A program made the translations under genes and the position numbers. Shown here piece after piece: positions 46,801 through 58,918 of a stretch of 64,000 nt of DNA (its first letter is position 1; each line of letters starts with the position of its first letter). The DNA is from Vitrella brassicaformis (taxonomy: Eukaryota > Sar > Vitrellaceae). The notes beneath the pieces were generated by a model. The model was not told where the DNA came from. It saw only the letters and a list, made by a program, of their open reading frames with translations, and ran no database searches. The stretch spans positions 41,261 through 105,260 of the forward strand of contig CDMY01000234.1 in NCBI GenBank assembly GCA_001179505.1. The letters run 5' to 3'.

Positions 46801-48279
46801 ATTCATTGCATCTCTGTGCCGGTGTCTCTACCTGGTTGCCGCCCAGGTCATGAGTTCCCTGATGGCCCGCCTGAGTGCTTTCTTCTGCCAGAACCGGAGA
46901 CTCCTCTCCCTGTAGTACTTGTCAATGGACGCACGATGCTGCACACAACACACCAACACACCGGCCGGCACACGCATCAAAGCATGCAATGGCGTTGGGG
47001 CCACACTCAGGAGCTCAGCTCACTTTGAGGTAGCTGCGCCATTTCCTCAAGGCCACGGCGAGAGTGTGCGTGTAGGCGTGTTTGCTCGACTGCGAGTTGA
47101 GCAGCCGCTTCGCACGCCGAAGCTGGTACACGTAGGCGCGCCTGGGGTCAACACAGTGCGGGCCGAGTGACGCTGCTGGCTGGGCTGTCGTCTCCCGCTC
47201 GTGTGTGTGTGTGTGTGTACCATGCGGCGAAGCTCTTGGCCGTGAGGACGGCAGAGTGGTGCAGCAGGCCCATGTTCGTCCCTGACCACAGACAACACAA
47301 CACACATCCACACACACACGTCCATAATGGATGTGTGTGTGTGTGTGTGCGAGTGTAGTGGTGGTGCTCGTGCGTACGTTGGATCCTGTAGGCCTCGTCA
47401 GTGACGGACCGCCAGGCGTCGAAGATGACGCCAGAACGCTTCGAAAAGTCGTGGAAAACCGCCAGACTCTGGCAAAGGAGAGACCGCATTCCCTTCGCGT
47501 GATTGTGTGCTGGCCTCTGTCCCTCTGTCCCTGCCTTTGCTCACGCGTGTGCTCTTCCGCTGCAACGACTGGGTGAGAGAGCTCCGCCAACGCGTGAAGC
47601 CTCTCCGCAGCCTGACAAGACAACAGAGGAAGGGACCAACGGCGTCACACACAGAGGCTTTCTCTCTCCTTGTCATCTGTGTGCGTGTGTGTGCGTGTGT
47701 GTGTACTTGTTGTGTTTCATTGCGCGGTAGTGGAGGCGTATGTGCTGCCAGCGGTCGACCTGCCCACGCCACCACCTCAACACACGCCGGCACAGCTGCA
47801 CTCATACACACACACGCACGCCCGCACGCACACAGAGAGAAAGAGAGAGAGAGATAAAGTGCGAGAGCACAGCCACATGTGTGTGGGTTCACCGGTGACT
47901 CACCTGGTGCTGCCTGAAGTCTGCCGCCTGCAGTTCGTGGATGGCACCTCGCTTCAGATGACTGACCAACACACACATACACACATACACACACATGCGG
48001 GAGCTGAACGGTCACGGGGTGTGTGTGTGTGTTGTCCGCCGCTCACGACTGAAGTGAGAGCAGCTGCGACCGCAGCTTCGCGGCGTCCTCTACACCCTGA
48101 TCCATGTGCACACACACAGAGAGAGAGAGAGGGAGAGGGACAGGGAGAGGAATGCTCACGCGCCCCTTTACCCCTAGCCCTTCCCTCCTGCTGTGAGCTG
48201 ACCTCTATAGCGATCCCGTGCATGGTGGTCTGGTGCGCATCCAACCGCAACTCCAACACGCGACGAACCTACACACACA

Positions 48280-48315
<36 letters not shown>

Positions 48316-48965
48316 ACGAGAAGGAAGGAACCCACATTTCCGGCCACTCCCTCCCTCCCATATTGTGTCCATCTGGATTCGCAAGCCCTATTACCTCCTG
48401 TTCCCTCTCCAGCTCCTGTGCAGTCTGCATGAGCTGCTCCCGCAGCCTCCGTATCTCGCACTCCGCCCGCTCAACGTTGTCCATGTTCTGCCGCTGGTAC
48501 TCCTCCAGCTTGGCCTTCAGCCGCTCGTTGATGCGCTCCAGACGCTCCTGAGCCGCTGCACGGTCAAGCAACTCAGCCTCCTACACATAAAGAATGGCAC
48601 TTCAACCGATCCATGCATTGCTCTCTTTCTGCCCTTTGTGTTTTATTCTCTCTGACCAGCGCCTTGGCAGCCACATCTCCCCTGGTCCAGCCCCCTCCCT
48701 GGCGCCATTCCAGCGCATTTCTCACTTGTCCAGTGGTATCTCTGCGGACAGCGGGGCTGCGGGGCGGCAGCGAGGAGGGGGCCACAGGCGGGGAGTGTGG
48801 CTTGGGAGCCGGTCGTGTCTGGGGCATGGGCGAGAGGCTGGCTGTGCCTCTGGTGTGTCTGCGGGCTGCTGGAGATCTCCGGCGGGGCGAGAGGGTGGCG
48901 GTGCAGCGGAATGCTACGTCACGCTGCTCATGCGATGGGGATCCATGCGCAGATGACCTCTGCAT
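43689..48965 (-). CDS. SFI1-like protein with centrin-binding-type repeats and coiled coils
   Basis: SFI1 family proteins are long helices that bind centrin at centrosomes or basal bodies. The start MQRSSAHGSPSHEQRDVAF is at 48965, followed by a Pro/Arg-rich head and a coiled coil (ERINERLKAKLEEYQRQN; ECEIRRLREQLMQTAQELE). The centre holds many aromatic-tryptophan repeats of the SFI1 type, one per short exon: VLRWWRGQVDRW, GFTRWRSSL, IFDAWRSVTDEAY, ALRKWRSYLK, SLRFWQKKALRRA, HFEAWKDYIAHTR, AVHKWRDFAGAMK, ALRVWRGSVDAAKER and AFFRWGKYFAYAAHD. C-terminal coiled coils follow (LVHGRLIAGK, SALEHAQAAVRAAREESERL, LEQELHDMTNSSNQAEEK), then a Pro-rich tail. The frame ends at 43689 inside the 109-bp tandem duplication. 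Without that duplication it would end ALQEKFLQLRKMLRQKSTV at 43574. About 25 exons. Confidence 0.7.
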
Positions 48966-49191
48966 CTCCAAAGTGGGGCAAAACTTCCGCAAAACACAAA
49001 CTGTAAACGGTTAAACCTGTACGTGGTGTGAAAAAGGAGGCTCCTGGGTGTGAGAGGCATGCCCAGACGGCGGCCATAGTTAGCGTAGACCAAGCGCTCT
49101 GCACCTCAGCTGGTTGTACTCCTTTTTGGTGCGGCATTGTTTGTTGTCCCCCATATCTGTTCGCTCCCATGACCCGCGGTGACAGCGGCTC

Positions 49192-52100
49192 ATGGTCAGA
49201 CCCCGCACACCCACAGCCATCGCCGTCGCCACACACTCCCTCCTACTCCTACTCTTCTACTGCTTCTTCCCCTGCATCGTCTTCACAGCAGCTGACAGCA
49301 CCAGCAGCAGCAGCAGCAGCATCGCACAGCCGCAAGACCCCAGCACACTCTCCCTCAGCCACGCCGCCTTCCCCTCCCCAGGCACCGGCAACAACAATAG
49401 CAACACCACCAACAGCAGCAGCAGCACAGAGGCCGCCGCCGCCAGTGACAGTGACCTCACCGCCATGCCGGCATGGAGGAGGCGGGACCTTCGTCGCGCG
49501 GAGCTTGCCGAGAAGCTGTTGCAGGGTGAAGGGCTGCCCAAGGCCCCTCCCCCTTTCGCCTGGTGCTCGTCTTCTCGCATGACGGCCGCCATCCCCGTCA
49601 CTCACGACCCGCTGAGTGAGGGGTGGCCGAGAGGGGGGTTCCGGAACCACACGAACGACCCCAGGTGCCGCGCCACATTTGTGGAGGAGTTCTTCGGCGA
49701 CGGCCTGGGCAGCAACGAGTCGATGAGGGACAGCCGGCGGCACGCTTTGATGGCGTCGGTGGCCTATGGTGAGTGCGGGACCAGGAGGAGTGAGACGGGC
49801 AAGTACGTGTACCACAGCAATGTGATGCGCGTGCCGGGGGCCGAGAACAACGCGGTCGTCACCTGTGCGTGCGCAAAGACCAACGGGACGACCAACGACA
49901 CGACGGCAAAGGGGAGGGGGAACGGCACACACGGAGAGGGGGAGGGGGAGGGCGATGGGGAGGGTGGTGGGAATGCCACCTCGGCCATGGGTGGGGAGTG
50001 TGTGGCGACGGCCAAGTGGGAACACACGTCGGGGTCCAAGGTGGCTCACAAGAGCAAGGAGCTGCTGACGCGCGAGTGGACGGCAATCGGGTGAGTCAGT
50101 GAGTGAGTCGTGGCGCAAACACAAACACAGCCCCCAGGCGTCACCTGCCATCGGTGTCATGATGTCCATCGATTTGTTATGTCTGTCCTGTCAGAAGCGG
50201 CCACCTGCTGTCTGCCGAGGTGGTCGCGGGACCCAACCTCACCTTATCGGTCAACAACAAGGACGAGTAAGCCAGCCAACAAAACACACCTACCAGAGAC
50301 CATGTGTGGTGTTTGCCGTCCTGCGTTCAGCGGTTTTGTGTTTGAGTCCTGGATAGCGGGCAGCCCCGGCCACCCCTGGCCGATGCTCTGCGACCTCGTG
50401 TGTCCTGACGGCCCATCGGAGGCTAACCCCGGGTGCGTCCACCACCTCATCGTCAACGGCTGCCCCGCCGACCGGCTCCGACACGCCACATCCAACAACA
50501 CCCCGCCGTTGTTTACGGTCATCTCGCAGTCTCGCGGGCACATTGTCTTCTCGCTGAGGCCTGCCAGCTTCCCCAAGGGCAACAGCAAGGACAAGGACAA
50601 GGGCAAGGGCGAGGGCAAGGATGTCCGGTATAATTACCGCGTCCAGTGCATGATGGCCGTCTTCCCGAGGCAGCCATCGGTTGACGAGCAGTGCGAGCTC
50701 GGCCGCAAGTACGGGCAGTGGCGCAGGAGGCGGCTGCAGGAGGGGGGCCAGAGCCATGGCGGTCACACTCCTTCTGCTGAGAGGGGCAGCTGGGGCGATG
50801 ACGGCCATAACGGTGGAGAGGGCAGCAAGCCGGCGGTGTCGCCGGGGATGGTGGGAGAGGTGGAGGGGCAGATCGTCAGCCCCCCCATCAGCCTCAACCC
50901 CCTTCAACCTTTCCCCTTCAACGCCAACACGCCCGAGGACTTATTCAGCGGTCAGTCAGTACACAAGCAAGCGCACCCACAGAGAGCCGCGGACACTGAA
51001 TGAATGAGACTTGTGTGTGTGGAATGTGTGTGACAGAGATCGCGAACGAGATTATATGGGACAACTGGTCCATCAACTGGGGCAGGGACTTCCTCAACCG
51101 CGAGACGTCGGTGCAGGTGGGCAACGACGTCGCCTTCGTCGGTATCGGCATCGACACACTCGTCAGGGAACAACTGGTCGGTCAGCAAACATACGAGCGA
51201 CTCGAGCCACCCACCCCACCTGGCTGCATGCATCCTCCATCCCTTGTGCGTGCGTGCGTGTTGTGTGGATTGGCTTGCAGGTGAACGTCGGGTATGGGAA
51301 GACGACTGTGACGGTCTCGACGGACGAGCAGGACCTGGAGGGCGGTGTGGGCGTCATGGTCGGCTCCTACGGCGTCAGGGTAAGTCTATCAGCGACAGCA
51401 CCACGACCAAGCTTGACACAAGTCGACATGCGTGTGAGTCTGATTGACATATTGGTTTGATAGGTTGATGCCGACCTTGACGACCGGCAATATGCGATCG
51501 AGGCGGTGGCCCGCGGCACGGAGGTCGGCGCCAACATCGACAAGCTCGACAGGGACTACGGCGTCCGAGTCAAGGTACTCACCCACTGCCGCCAGCTCAC
51601 GCCACATCACGCCACCACACCCACGTCGTCTGTAACTTCCTGCGCAGGTGCGTAGCACCGAGGTGACAGTCCGTCACGACTTTTTCGACGTGCAAGACAT
51701 TTCGACCAACGACGACGAGGAGCTGGCGACTGAGGTGTTTGTGGGGTACAAGAGCACGGGCGTCGCCATCGGGTCGGACGTCGACGACACCGAGTACGGC
51801 GTCAGCGTCGGCACACTCGGCTACCAGTTCTCGGTGCTCAGGGACTTCGACGAGCGACAGACAGACTTCCAGGGCAACTGGGGGGACGGCTACCAGCTTG
51901 TCCTGAACGGTCGGAGGATCGATGCCCTGTCTGGGTCTGTGTGACGGCGATGCTTGATGCGTGGCCGTGTGTGTGTGATATGCCTGCAGGCGATTTCCCT
52001 GACCCGGCAGACACGGAGGTCTTCGTGCAGGTGGGATTCGGCGTACTCGGCACCACATACGTCCAGGTCAGCACACAAACAGAGAGCGAGAGAGAGAGAG

Positions 52101-52370
52101 AGAGAGAGAGACACTGCCGGCCATCTCTCTCTCTCCGTGTGTGTGTCCGTCGATTGTCAGGTGGGTGCTGGTGTGGGAGGCGATGGCATTCCCCAGGGCA
52201 GCGCCGAAGTCGAGACAGACGACGTGTCCTTCGGCGTCGACTTCATCGACGACCTGGGCGAGCGCTTCTTCCTCTTCGGACTCACCGTCGGCAAGTTCAC
52301 ATACACGTGGGAGTCCGAGGTCATCCCCGACAATCTTCAGATTCCTCTCATCCTTGGGGCACTGGGGTAG
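49192..52370 (+). CDS. Large secreted protein with repetitive beta-type modules
   Basis: The start MVRPRTPTAIAVA leads into a hydrophobic signal (THSLLLLLFYCFFPCIVF). A Ser/Asn/Thr-rich low-complexity region follows with many N-glycosylation sequons, then a cysteine-containing region (WCSSSRMTAAIPVTHDP, NAVVTCACAKTNGT, PMLCDLVCPDGPSEANPGC, VHHLIVNGCPADR). After the exon ending NANTPEDLFSG come several short exons of strand-like, Gly/Val/Asp-rich repeats: VQVGNDVAFVGIGIDTLV, NVGYGKTTVTVSTDEQDLEG, VGVMVGSYGVRVDADLDDRQ, EVFVGYKSTGVAIGSDVDDT, VFVQVGFGVLGTTYVQVGAG and DVSFGVDFIDDLGERFFLFG. The frame ends at TAG 52368-52370, ten bases before an assembly gap, so the true end could lie further on. 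No family recognised; a cell-surface or wall protein is plausible. Confidence 0.6.
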
Positions 52371-53453
52371 CCAGAGAGGNNNNNNNNNNNNNNNNNNNNN
52401 NNNNNNNNNNNNNNNNNNNNNNNNNNNNNNNNNNNNNNNNNNNNNNNNNNNNNNNNNNNNNNNNNNNNNNNNNNNNNNNNNNNNNNNNNNNNNNNNNNNN
52501 NNNNNNNNNNNNNNNNNNNNNNNNNNNNNNNNNNNNNNNNNNNNNNNNNNNNNNNNNNNNNNNNNNNNNNNNNNNNNNNNNNNNNNNNNNNNNNNNNNNN
52601 NNNNNNNNNNNNNNNNNNNNNNNNNNNNNNNNNNNNNNNNNNNNNNNNNNNNNNNNNNNNNNNNNNNNNNNNNNNNNNNGGGGGCGGATTGGCGAATTGC
52701 AAAAGCATTTTTGCGTGATTTGGAAGGGGGAGAGTGATGGCACACCGGCGGGCGGCATCATGATCACACACATCCATGCGATGTGTGAAGTGACCCCATG
52801 AGATGGATGAGGGCAATGTGGCTCTCTGTTCCGCCTGTGGCCACCGCCGTCAGTTTTCAAGGGCTGCGTGCTGCGTGTTCTTACACTTACATGACATGCG
52901 CTGCATGCACGACGCAGATGGATGGATGGATGCATGGATGGACAGACTACTGCCTCTCGCGTGTCCGTCTGGGTGTGTGTCGGTGCCGCTTTTGCTCCAT
53001 GGATGGATGGATGGATGGTGAGTGACGCTCAAAGGTTTGATGGATGGATGGATGAAGCAACGAGCCACGCGTGGTGGCTGCGGATTTGTTGGCTGCTAAT
53101 TGAGAAGTGACAACAAGCACTGCATGGCACTGTCTGTCTGGCCAATCTGGATGAGATCGGTCTGTCTCCTCGCCCCCTGCGTGTGCGCGTCCGTCTTGTC
53201 TGTCTGTGCGTCATGGTGTACACGACACCCACCCTGCACTCTGGTGGGTGTGTGTATCCGGTCTATCTACTCACAAGCACACGCAGCCCCCTCCCCTTGA
53301 ACCCTTGACCCCTCCCCCTCCTGCACGGCACACGCGGGCAGCGAGGAGTTGGCCCTCAAGACAGACAGACAGACAGACAACCAGAGAGAGAGAGAGAGCC
53401 GGAGGCGGCTGTGTTTTGCATTTATATACCTCGGGAAAGAGCTCACCTCTGCC

Positions 53454-53484
<31 letters not shown>

Positions 53485-54269
53485 TGGGGGGGGAGGGGGG
53501 TTGTGAATACTGCATGGTTGCACGGTTGCTCCCCGCAACGTCCCCTCCTGTCTCTGCGTCTCTCGGTGTGTCTCTCCTCTGCCTGTGTAGTGTATCGCTC
53601 CTTTGTGCTGGTCCACGAGTGCGTCCATAGTCCATATGTATCTCTCTCTGTCTGTTTCTCTCTCTGTGTGTTGTGTGCTCTTGCCGATCGCTACTCTAAT
53701 ACGATTGTTGCAGTCAGTCACCATACACACGCACTCACATCCATCCGTGTATGTATGTGTCCCCCAGTGTGTCGTGGCTCTCTTCGTGCTCACTCCCGAA
53801 TGATGAATGAATGGTCGACGATGTGCGTGCATCCGATTCGTGCCTTCCTGGATGTCGCCTGCCTGTCTGCTTCCTCGGCTTGCTCACTCGTGTGTCGCGT
53901 GCTGCGTGCTGCGCTGTGCTATGTGCAATGGCATGGCCAGATTCCCTTATGTGTGGTGAACACAAACGGACAGACAGACAGAGGGACAGTTTGTGTGCCG
54001 CATCAACCAAGGTGCCTTGAGTCAATCCAACCGACAAAGAGTCCCCACACCCCGTCCCCTCGGATGCACACACACGGCATAGAATACACACCAGTGAGTC
54101 ACCGGTATGCTCACGGTCGGTCGGGTAGTCAGTGTCTTCGCGGCGATGGCCCCGGCGACCTCCCGGCCGTCCGCCGGGGAGACGTCTTGCGCCTGCACGG
54201 ACGGATCGAATGCACACACAACGAGTGCATGACATAGAAGTGGATGTACTCAGTGGAAGGCTCTCTTCC
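52371..54269. other. Intergenic region with gap and GGAT-type minisatellites
   Basis: This holds the 300-N gap, (GGAT)n runs at about 52918-52943, 52998-53018 and 53039-53055, a (TG)n tract at 53455-53480, a tctgtctg-type stretch near 53195 and (GACA)n near 53361-53378. No coding frame with recognisable content is seen. Long open frames here come from repeats. Confidence 0.5.
52380..52679. other. Assembly gap (300 N)
   Basis: Exactly 300 N, with agagagg on the left and a G-run on the right. It immediately follows the apparent end of the large secreted-protein gene, so the last exon of that gene may be affected. Confidence 0.95.
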
Positions 54270-57200
54270 CTACTTGGCGTTGTAGAAGGCGAGGGCATCG
54301 GGGTGCTGTGTCTCCAGCCGAGACGCCTCCATCATATCAAACTGCACAAACACAATGAATGCACCCACAACAATGCACCTCCATGCACTGCAGGCACTCC
54401 GTCCGCCTTACCTGTTCGTTTTCGTCGAGGTCGTCCCCCTCCGGCCCTCTGGTGGACGATGAGAGGGTCTTGGCCGCTGAGGCGACCGCGTCAGCACCAC
54501 TCACCAATTGGCCGTACTTCTCCTCATACCTGGGGCCACAGGCCATCGATCATGTTGGTGGGATTGGGCAGAGGGGTGGGAGGGCATGCACTGAGTGCAT
54601 TACCATCGCTCGAAGGCCTGCAGCAACTGTGTCTTGCACTTCTGAATGTTGTGGTCGATCTGGAGCAGGTGTGCCTTGAGCTCCTTGTGGGCGTCGAACT
54701 GCTCGCGATACTGCTTCTTGAGGTCTTTCAGGCGCTTGATGAGGGCGTACTCTTCCTCGTCGATCAGAGACACCGACGAATCGCCGCCCACCTGCATGTC
54801 GTTGATTGCATGAGCCATGTGGATGGGCTGAAGGCATGCATGTGAGACATATATGTGGCCACCCACCTTTGCGCCCTCTGCGCTGCGCTCCCTCTGTTTC
54901 TTCTGGACCATTTCTTTCACCTCCTCCATTGAAACCTTCACACGGCTTATCTCCTGCACACATCCAGTATAGCCACAGTAGTGGTGTTTGTATTTTCTTG
55001 TCTGTCTTTCTCTCACCTCAGCGACTGTCCTGAGCTCTTGTTTCTTGGTCCGCTGATCGATCTTGTTCTGGTTGAACGCCGCCTCCAGCTGTTGCCCCTC
55101 CTCTGTGCTGGCCTTGAAGTCAGTAAAGGCCGTCTGCCGGTCCGGCGGGGCGGGGCCGGCCTGCGCGTCCCCCCTCTGCTCACCAGCAACACCATCAGGG
55201 CTGCGACGCTTGCCCGCCGCCCTGAGGCAAACGAGAAATGATCGGATTCCATGTCTCTGTCCAGATCTCCTACCTTGCTTCCTGGTCGATTGCCCCTCCC
55301 TCCAGCCCCGCCCCTTTGGCTCTCTTGGACTGGTCGGCGGCCACACCCACAGACAACCCCGCAGCCGCCTCCTCATCGCCCACACCCTCATCCGCACCCC
55401 CCGCGCCCTCGGCTGCCGGCTGACCGCCCTCGGCTACATCACCCTCGGCACCTGCTCCTGGCGCCTGTGAGGGGTGTGCGCGTGCTGGTCTGGACTGGAG
55501 TGCCTGCTGCTGGTTCTGGTAGAGCCGACGCATCGACTGGAATAGCTCACGAACCTGCCTATGGGAAGGAAGGAGAAAGGGAAAGGGGAGACGGGGCAGA
55601 ATGATCTGGATGGGTGTTGTTGGTTGATCTGTAACACGCATACTTGATGGACGTGATATCCACGTCTGCCACTTCGCCCTCAAAGTACTGCTCGGCGGCC
55701 TTCTCGATCTCGCGCTGCTCCTCGGGCGTATACGGCTCATACGACTGCACGGACCATCAAGACACAGACAGATAAGACACGACCATCCGCCCTCCACACG
55801 CAATGACCTATCCAGAAAATACCATCTGGCTGCGTCCGCTGAGGATGTCGTGCATGGCGAGCTCCTGCTTGAGATCCCTGATTTCTCTCTCGTACTTGCG
55901 GATGAGCTGCTGGCTGTCCAGCTGGATGTTTTGCGTCGCCTCGTTCGAGACACGCATCATGCGTGTGGCAAACCGGAGCGTACTCACTGTCTCCTCGACG
56001 TGCGACCCCTCCGGCCAGATGTTGGCGATCATCATGGTGCGGCAGTTGCCACCAATCGAGTCTTTCAGCAGGTGGGTGAGCTTCGACGAGCGGTAGGGCA
56101 CATGGTCGCGACGCTTGTCCGAGAGAGCGACAACCACCTACACCAACACACACAAATAAATGACGGCTGACTGTGCTGTGGCCCCCCAACTCACAAATCA
56201 GTCACCTGCTCCAGAAAGGTGAGGCTCTTGTTGATGAATGTCGCCTCTTTCAGCGTCGCCCCGAACGATCCCGTCTTCTTCAATCTTTCGCTGCCAGCGA
56301 GGTCCACCAGATGGATCTTGGAATAGACCACCCTCTCATTCGACTCCACTCGCGACCGGCTCTCCACAAACAGGGTCACCACAAAGTGACTCCGGCTCGA
56401 CAGCACGTTCAACGAATGCTCCGACACCGCCCGCGCCGCGTCGGCCTCGAAGAAAGCCTGGAGACACTCCTCCTCTGTCAATGCTACCCTTCTCGTCAGG
56501 CCCTTGACGCTCACACCGCCCTTGCTGTCCTCCTGGATCTGCTGATCGGCCGCAGTGTCGCCGGCAGAGGGGTAGGGGAGGAGGTCCATCATGAGCTCGT
56601 TGTAGATCTCGAGGGCGCCCAGTCGGACGGTGATGGCGCATTCTGGGCGTGCGGCGATTGCGGTGAAGAGGGCGGTGATGCAGCGGGGGATGATGCCGCG
56701 GTATGCGAAGTTGGCGGGGCCCCCCACCATGGTGAAGGTCTTGCCTGCAACGATGAGACATACCTTGCACACAGACTCTGTCTCACTCAGTGACTGGCTG
56801 ACCAGCCCCTGTCTGTCCGTATGCCATGCAGGTGCCATTGAAGCCGTCGAGCACACCGGTGCCGCCAGTGCCCAGCAGCTCCCTCGCAAACTCATCAAAC
56901 ACCCTCTCCTGCACTCCACACCACACACCACACACCATACACAAGCAAAGAAACAAACAAACAAGCAAGCAGCATCACGCACCTGAGAACAAGCAAGCTG
57001 AGCCTCTCACCTGTGAGGCGTTGTGGAGGACCCGGTCAAACTTGAACGAGAAGCTGTCCACTTGGTTGTTGACCGTTCCCCCAACATCGCTCTTAGGCAG
57101 CTTGACGTCAATCGCCTGGACCAATCAAATGACACCAAACACACACAGGCGGCAAAATACAAGCGACCTGCTGCGTTTGTTTGTCTGCCTGTCGCCCACA

Positions 57201-57289
57201 TTGGTGTCCTCGTGGATGCGGAATGTCTGCTCTGCAAAGCGTCCGGTGGGGCGAGTGCGCACCACTACACGAACGTGTTTGCTCGGCAT
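54270..57289 (-). CDS. KIF9: Kinesin-9 family motor (KIF9-like)
   Basis: Kinesin-9 motors work in motile flagella, at the central pair. The start is MPSKHVRVVVRTRPTGRFAE (57289). The motor domain has SFSFKFDRVLHNASQ, FNGTCMAYGQTGAGKTFTM (P-loop, split by an intron after GQTGAG), YRGIIPRCITALF, EIYNELMMDLL, NVLSSRSHFVVTLF (switch I), KIHLVDLAGSERLKKTG (switch II), FINKSLTFLEQVVVAL and YRSSKLTHLLKDSIGGNCR. The neck follows (FATRMMRVSNEATQNIQ), then coiled-coil stretches (IRKYEREIRDLKQELAM; EEVKEMVQKKQRERSAEG; IKRLKDLKKQYREQFDAHKE). The C-terminus is FDMMEASRLETQHPDALAFY then NAK, stop at 54270. The order and spacing of IDVKLPKSDVGGTVNNQ and the C-terminal AFYNAK agree with KIF9. All nucleotide-binding motifs are intact. 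Confidence 0.88.
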
Positions 57290-57623
57290 GATTGAATCTC
57301 TGTCACATGCGCTATGAGAGTGTATGCGTGTTTGGAACGTGAGGAGGGGGCGTGGGGGCGAGACTCCATTGGCAAGCTCGCAACAACAAATCGGGAAGAA
57401 AGGCACAAGGGCGTCTTTGTATGTTCAAATCGTGCGAGCGCGTAAGGATTGGTTGGGGTGATGGGCGTTAGGAGAGATCTCTCAGTTCTCTTGCTCCTCT
57501 CTGTCTTGTGGTGTGGCTCAGTGTTTCAGAGGCGAGCCCGAGGAAGTTGCACCCCCCGCCGCCACCAAGGAAGAGGCTCCCGCCACCGCTGACACCACCG
57601 CACCTGCAACAGCCAAGAAGAAA
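57290..57623. other. Divergent spacer, possible 5' leader of the peroxiredoxin
   Basis: The kinesin-9 and peroxiredoxin starts face away from each other here. An open frame, in phase with the peroxiredoxin, runs 57531-57623 (GEPEEVAPPAATKEEAPATA and on) with coding-like composition but has no in-frame ATG. An upstream exon supplying a start is possible. Confidence 0.45.
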
Positions 57624-57713
57624 ATGGGATTCAACCTCGGTAGGGAGCTCTCGTATCATGACGATGAGTGCCTGTCTGGGGTGTGTCTGTCATGCGCCCT
57701 CTTGCCCCGCCTG

Positions 57714-57746
<33 letters not shown>

Positions 57747-58918
57747 GCAGGCGACGTCTTCCCCAACTTCCAGGCCCAAGCATCTGGCGTGCCAAATGGT
57801 GAGGGGTGAGGGGGGCGTAAGGACCACAGCGGATGGAAAGATCTCTCTGCCTGTGTGTGTGTGCAGGCGAGTTTGATCTGTACAAGTACTGGGGGGACGG
57901 CTGGGGCATCCTGTTCTCGCACCCTGCCGACTACACGCCCGTGTGCACCACTGAGCTGGGCAAGGCCGCCAAACTCGCCGAGGAATTCGCGAAGCGCAAC
58001 TGCAAGCTGTGCGCCATCTCGTGCAACGACAAGGACTCCCACGAGGTCTGTGGTGTGCACTCGTGTGTCAGCTCCAGGGAAACGACATGAGTCAGCTCAT
58101 GTGGTGTGTGCGGCCGGTTGTGTGTGTTCAGGGTTGGTCGAAGGACATCATCTCGGTGCAGGGCATGAGCGGCGACATGCCCTTCCCCATCATCGCTGAC
58201 CCCACACGCGCCATCGCAACGGGACTGGGTAGGTACATCCACAACAGCCACCGAATCACATCGACCCGTAACGTACCTGAAGTCAAATCAACTCACGTCG
58301 GTGTGGCGAGCAGGCATCATGGATCCCGAGGAGAAGGACAAGCAGGGGCTGCCTCTCACCTGCCGATCCGTCTTCTACGTCTCCCCGGACAGGAAGCTCA
58401 AGGTACGTGGGTGGGTCGGTGGGCAGGTGGGTGGGCGGATAGATAGGGCGAACACATCGCGGCAACACGAGCTCCTCTGGCCTTTCCCCTGGTCTCTCTC
58501 TTTGGTGGTCGTCAGGCCCAGGTGCTGTATCCCGCCACCACTGGACGTGACTTCTCCGAGCTGCTCCGTGTGCTCGACTCCCTGCAGGTACCCTCTCTCT
58601 CACACACTCACACACAGAGGACAGTCACAGATCTTCGGTCGGTGTGTGTGTGTGTGTGTGTGTCAGCTGACGTCCAAGTTCCCCGTGGCGACTCCCGAGG
58701 GCTGGCAGAACGGCAGCAAGTGCATGGTGGTGCCCTCGCTCACTGACGATGACGCAAAGACCAAGCTGGCCAAGGGTTTTGAGAAGGTCGACGTGCCGTC
58801 TGGCAAGAACTACATCAGAATGACGCCGGTCAGTGGCAGGGCGGGCACACACGACACCCGTGGGAAATCGATGCTGCGACTGTGTGTGGATCCCTCCGTT
58901 TATCAGGACCCCCGCTAA
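57624..58918 (+). CDS. PRDX6: 1-Cys peroxiredoxin (PRDX6 type)
   Basis: It reduces peroxides through one peroxidatic cysteine. The start MGFNLG (57624-57639) joins in phase to GDVFPNFQAQASG at 57751. The active-site motif is HPADYTPVCTTELGKAAKLA, with the peroxidatic Cys in TPVCTTE. Then come ISCNDKDSHEGWSKDI, MPFPIIADPTRAIATGLG, CRSVFYVSPDRKLKAQVLYP, TTGRDFSELLRVLDSLQ and WQNGSKCMVVPSL, ending MTPDPR at 58918. Length is about 220 residues, standard for the family, with the long C-terminal domain that marks 1-Cys members. In animal PRDX6 a GDSWG motif holds the phospholipase Ser; here it reads GDGWG, so that side activity is not expected. Introns 57640-57750 and about 58590-58665 end in long TG tracts. 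Confidence 0.9.

Noticed and set aside
52900-53110. Open frames rich in Met-Asp-Gly-Trp
   Set aside because: These are translations of GGAT repeats.
57463-57540. Hydrophobic leader-like frame MGVRRDLSVLLLLSVLWCG before the peroxiredoxin
   Set aside because: It would need an intron of under 25 bases to join the peroxiredoxin frame, so a secretory leader is not supported.
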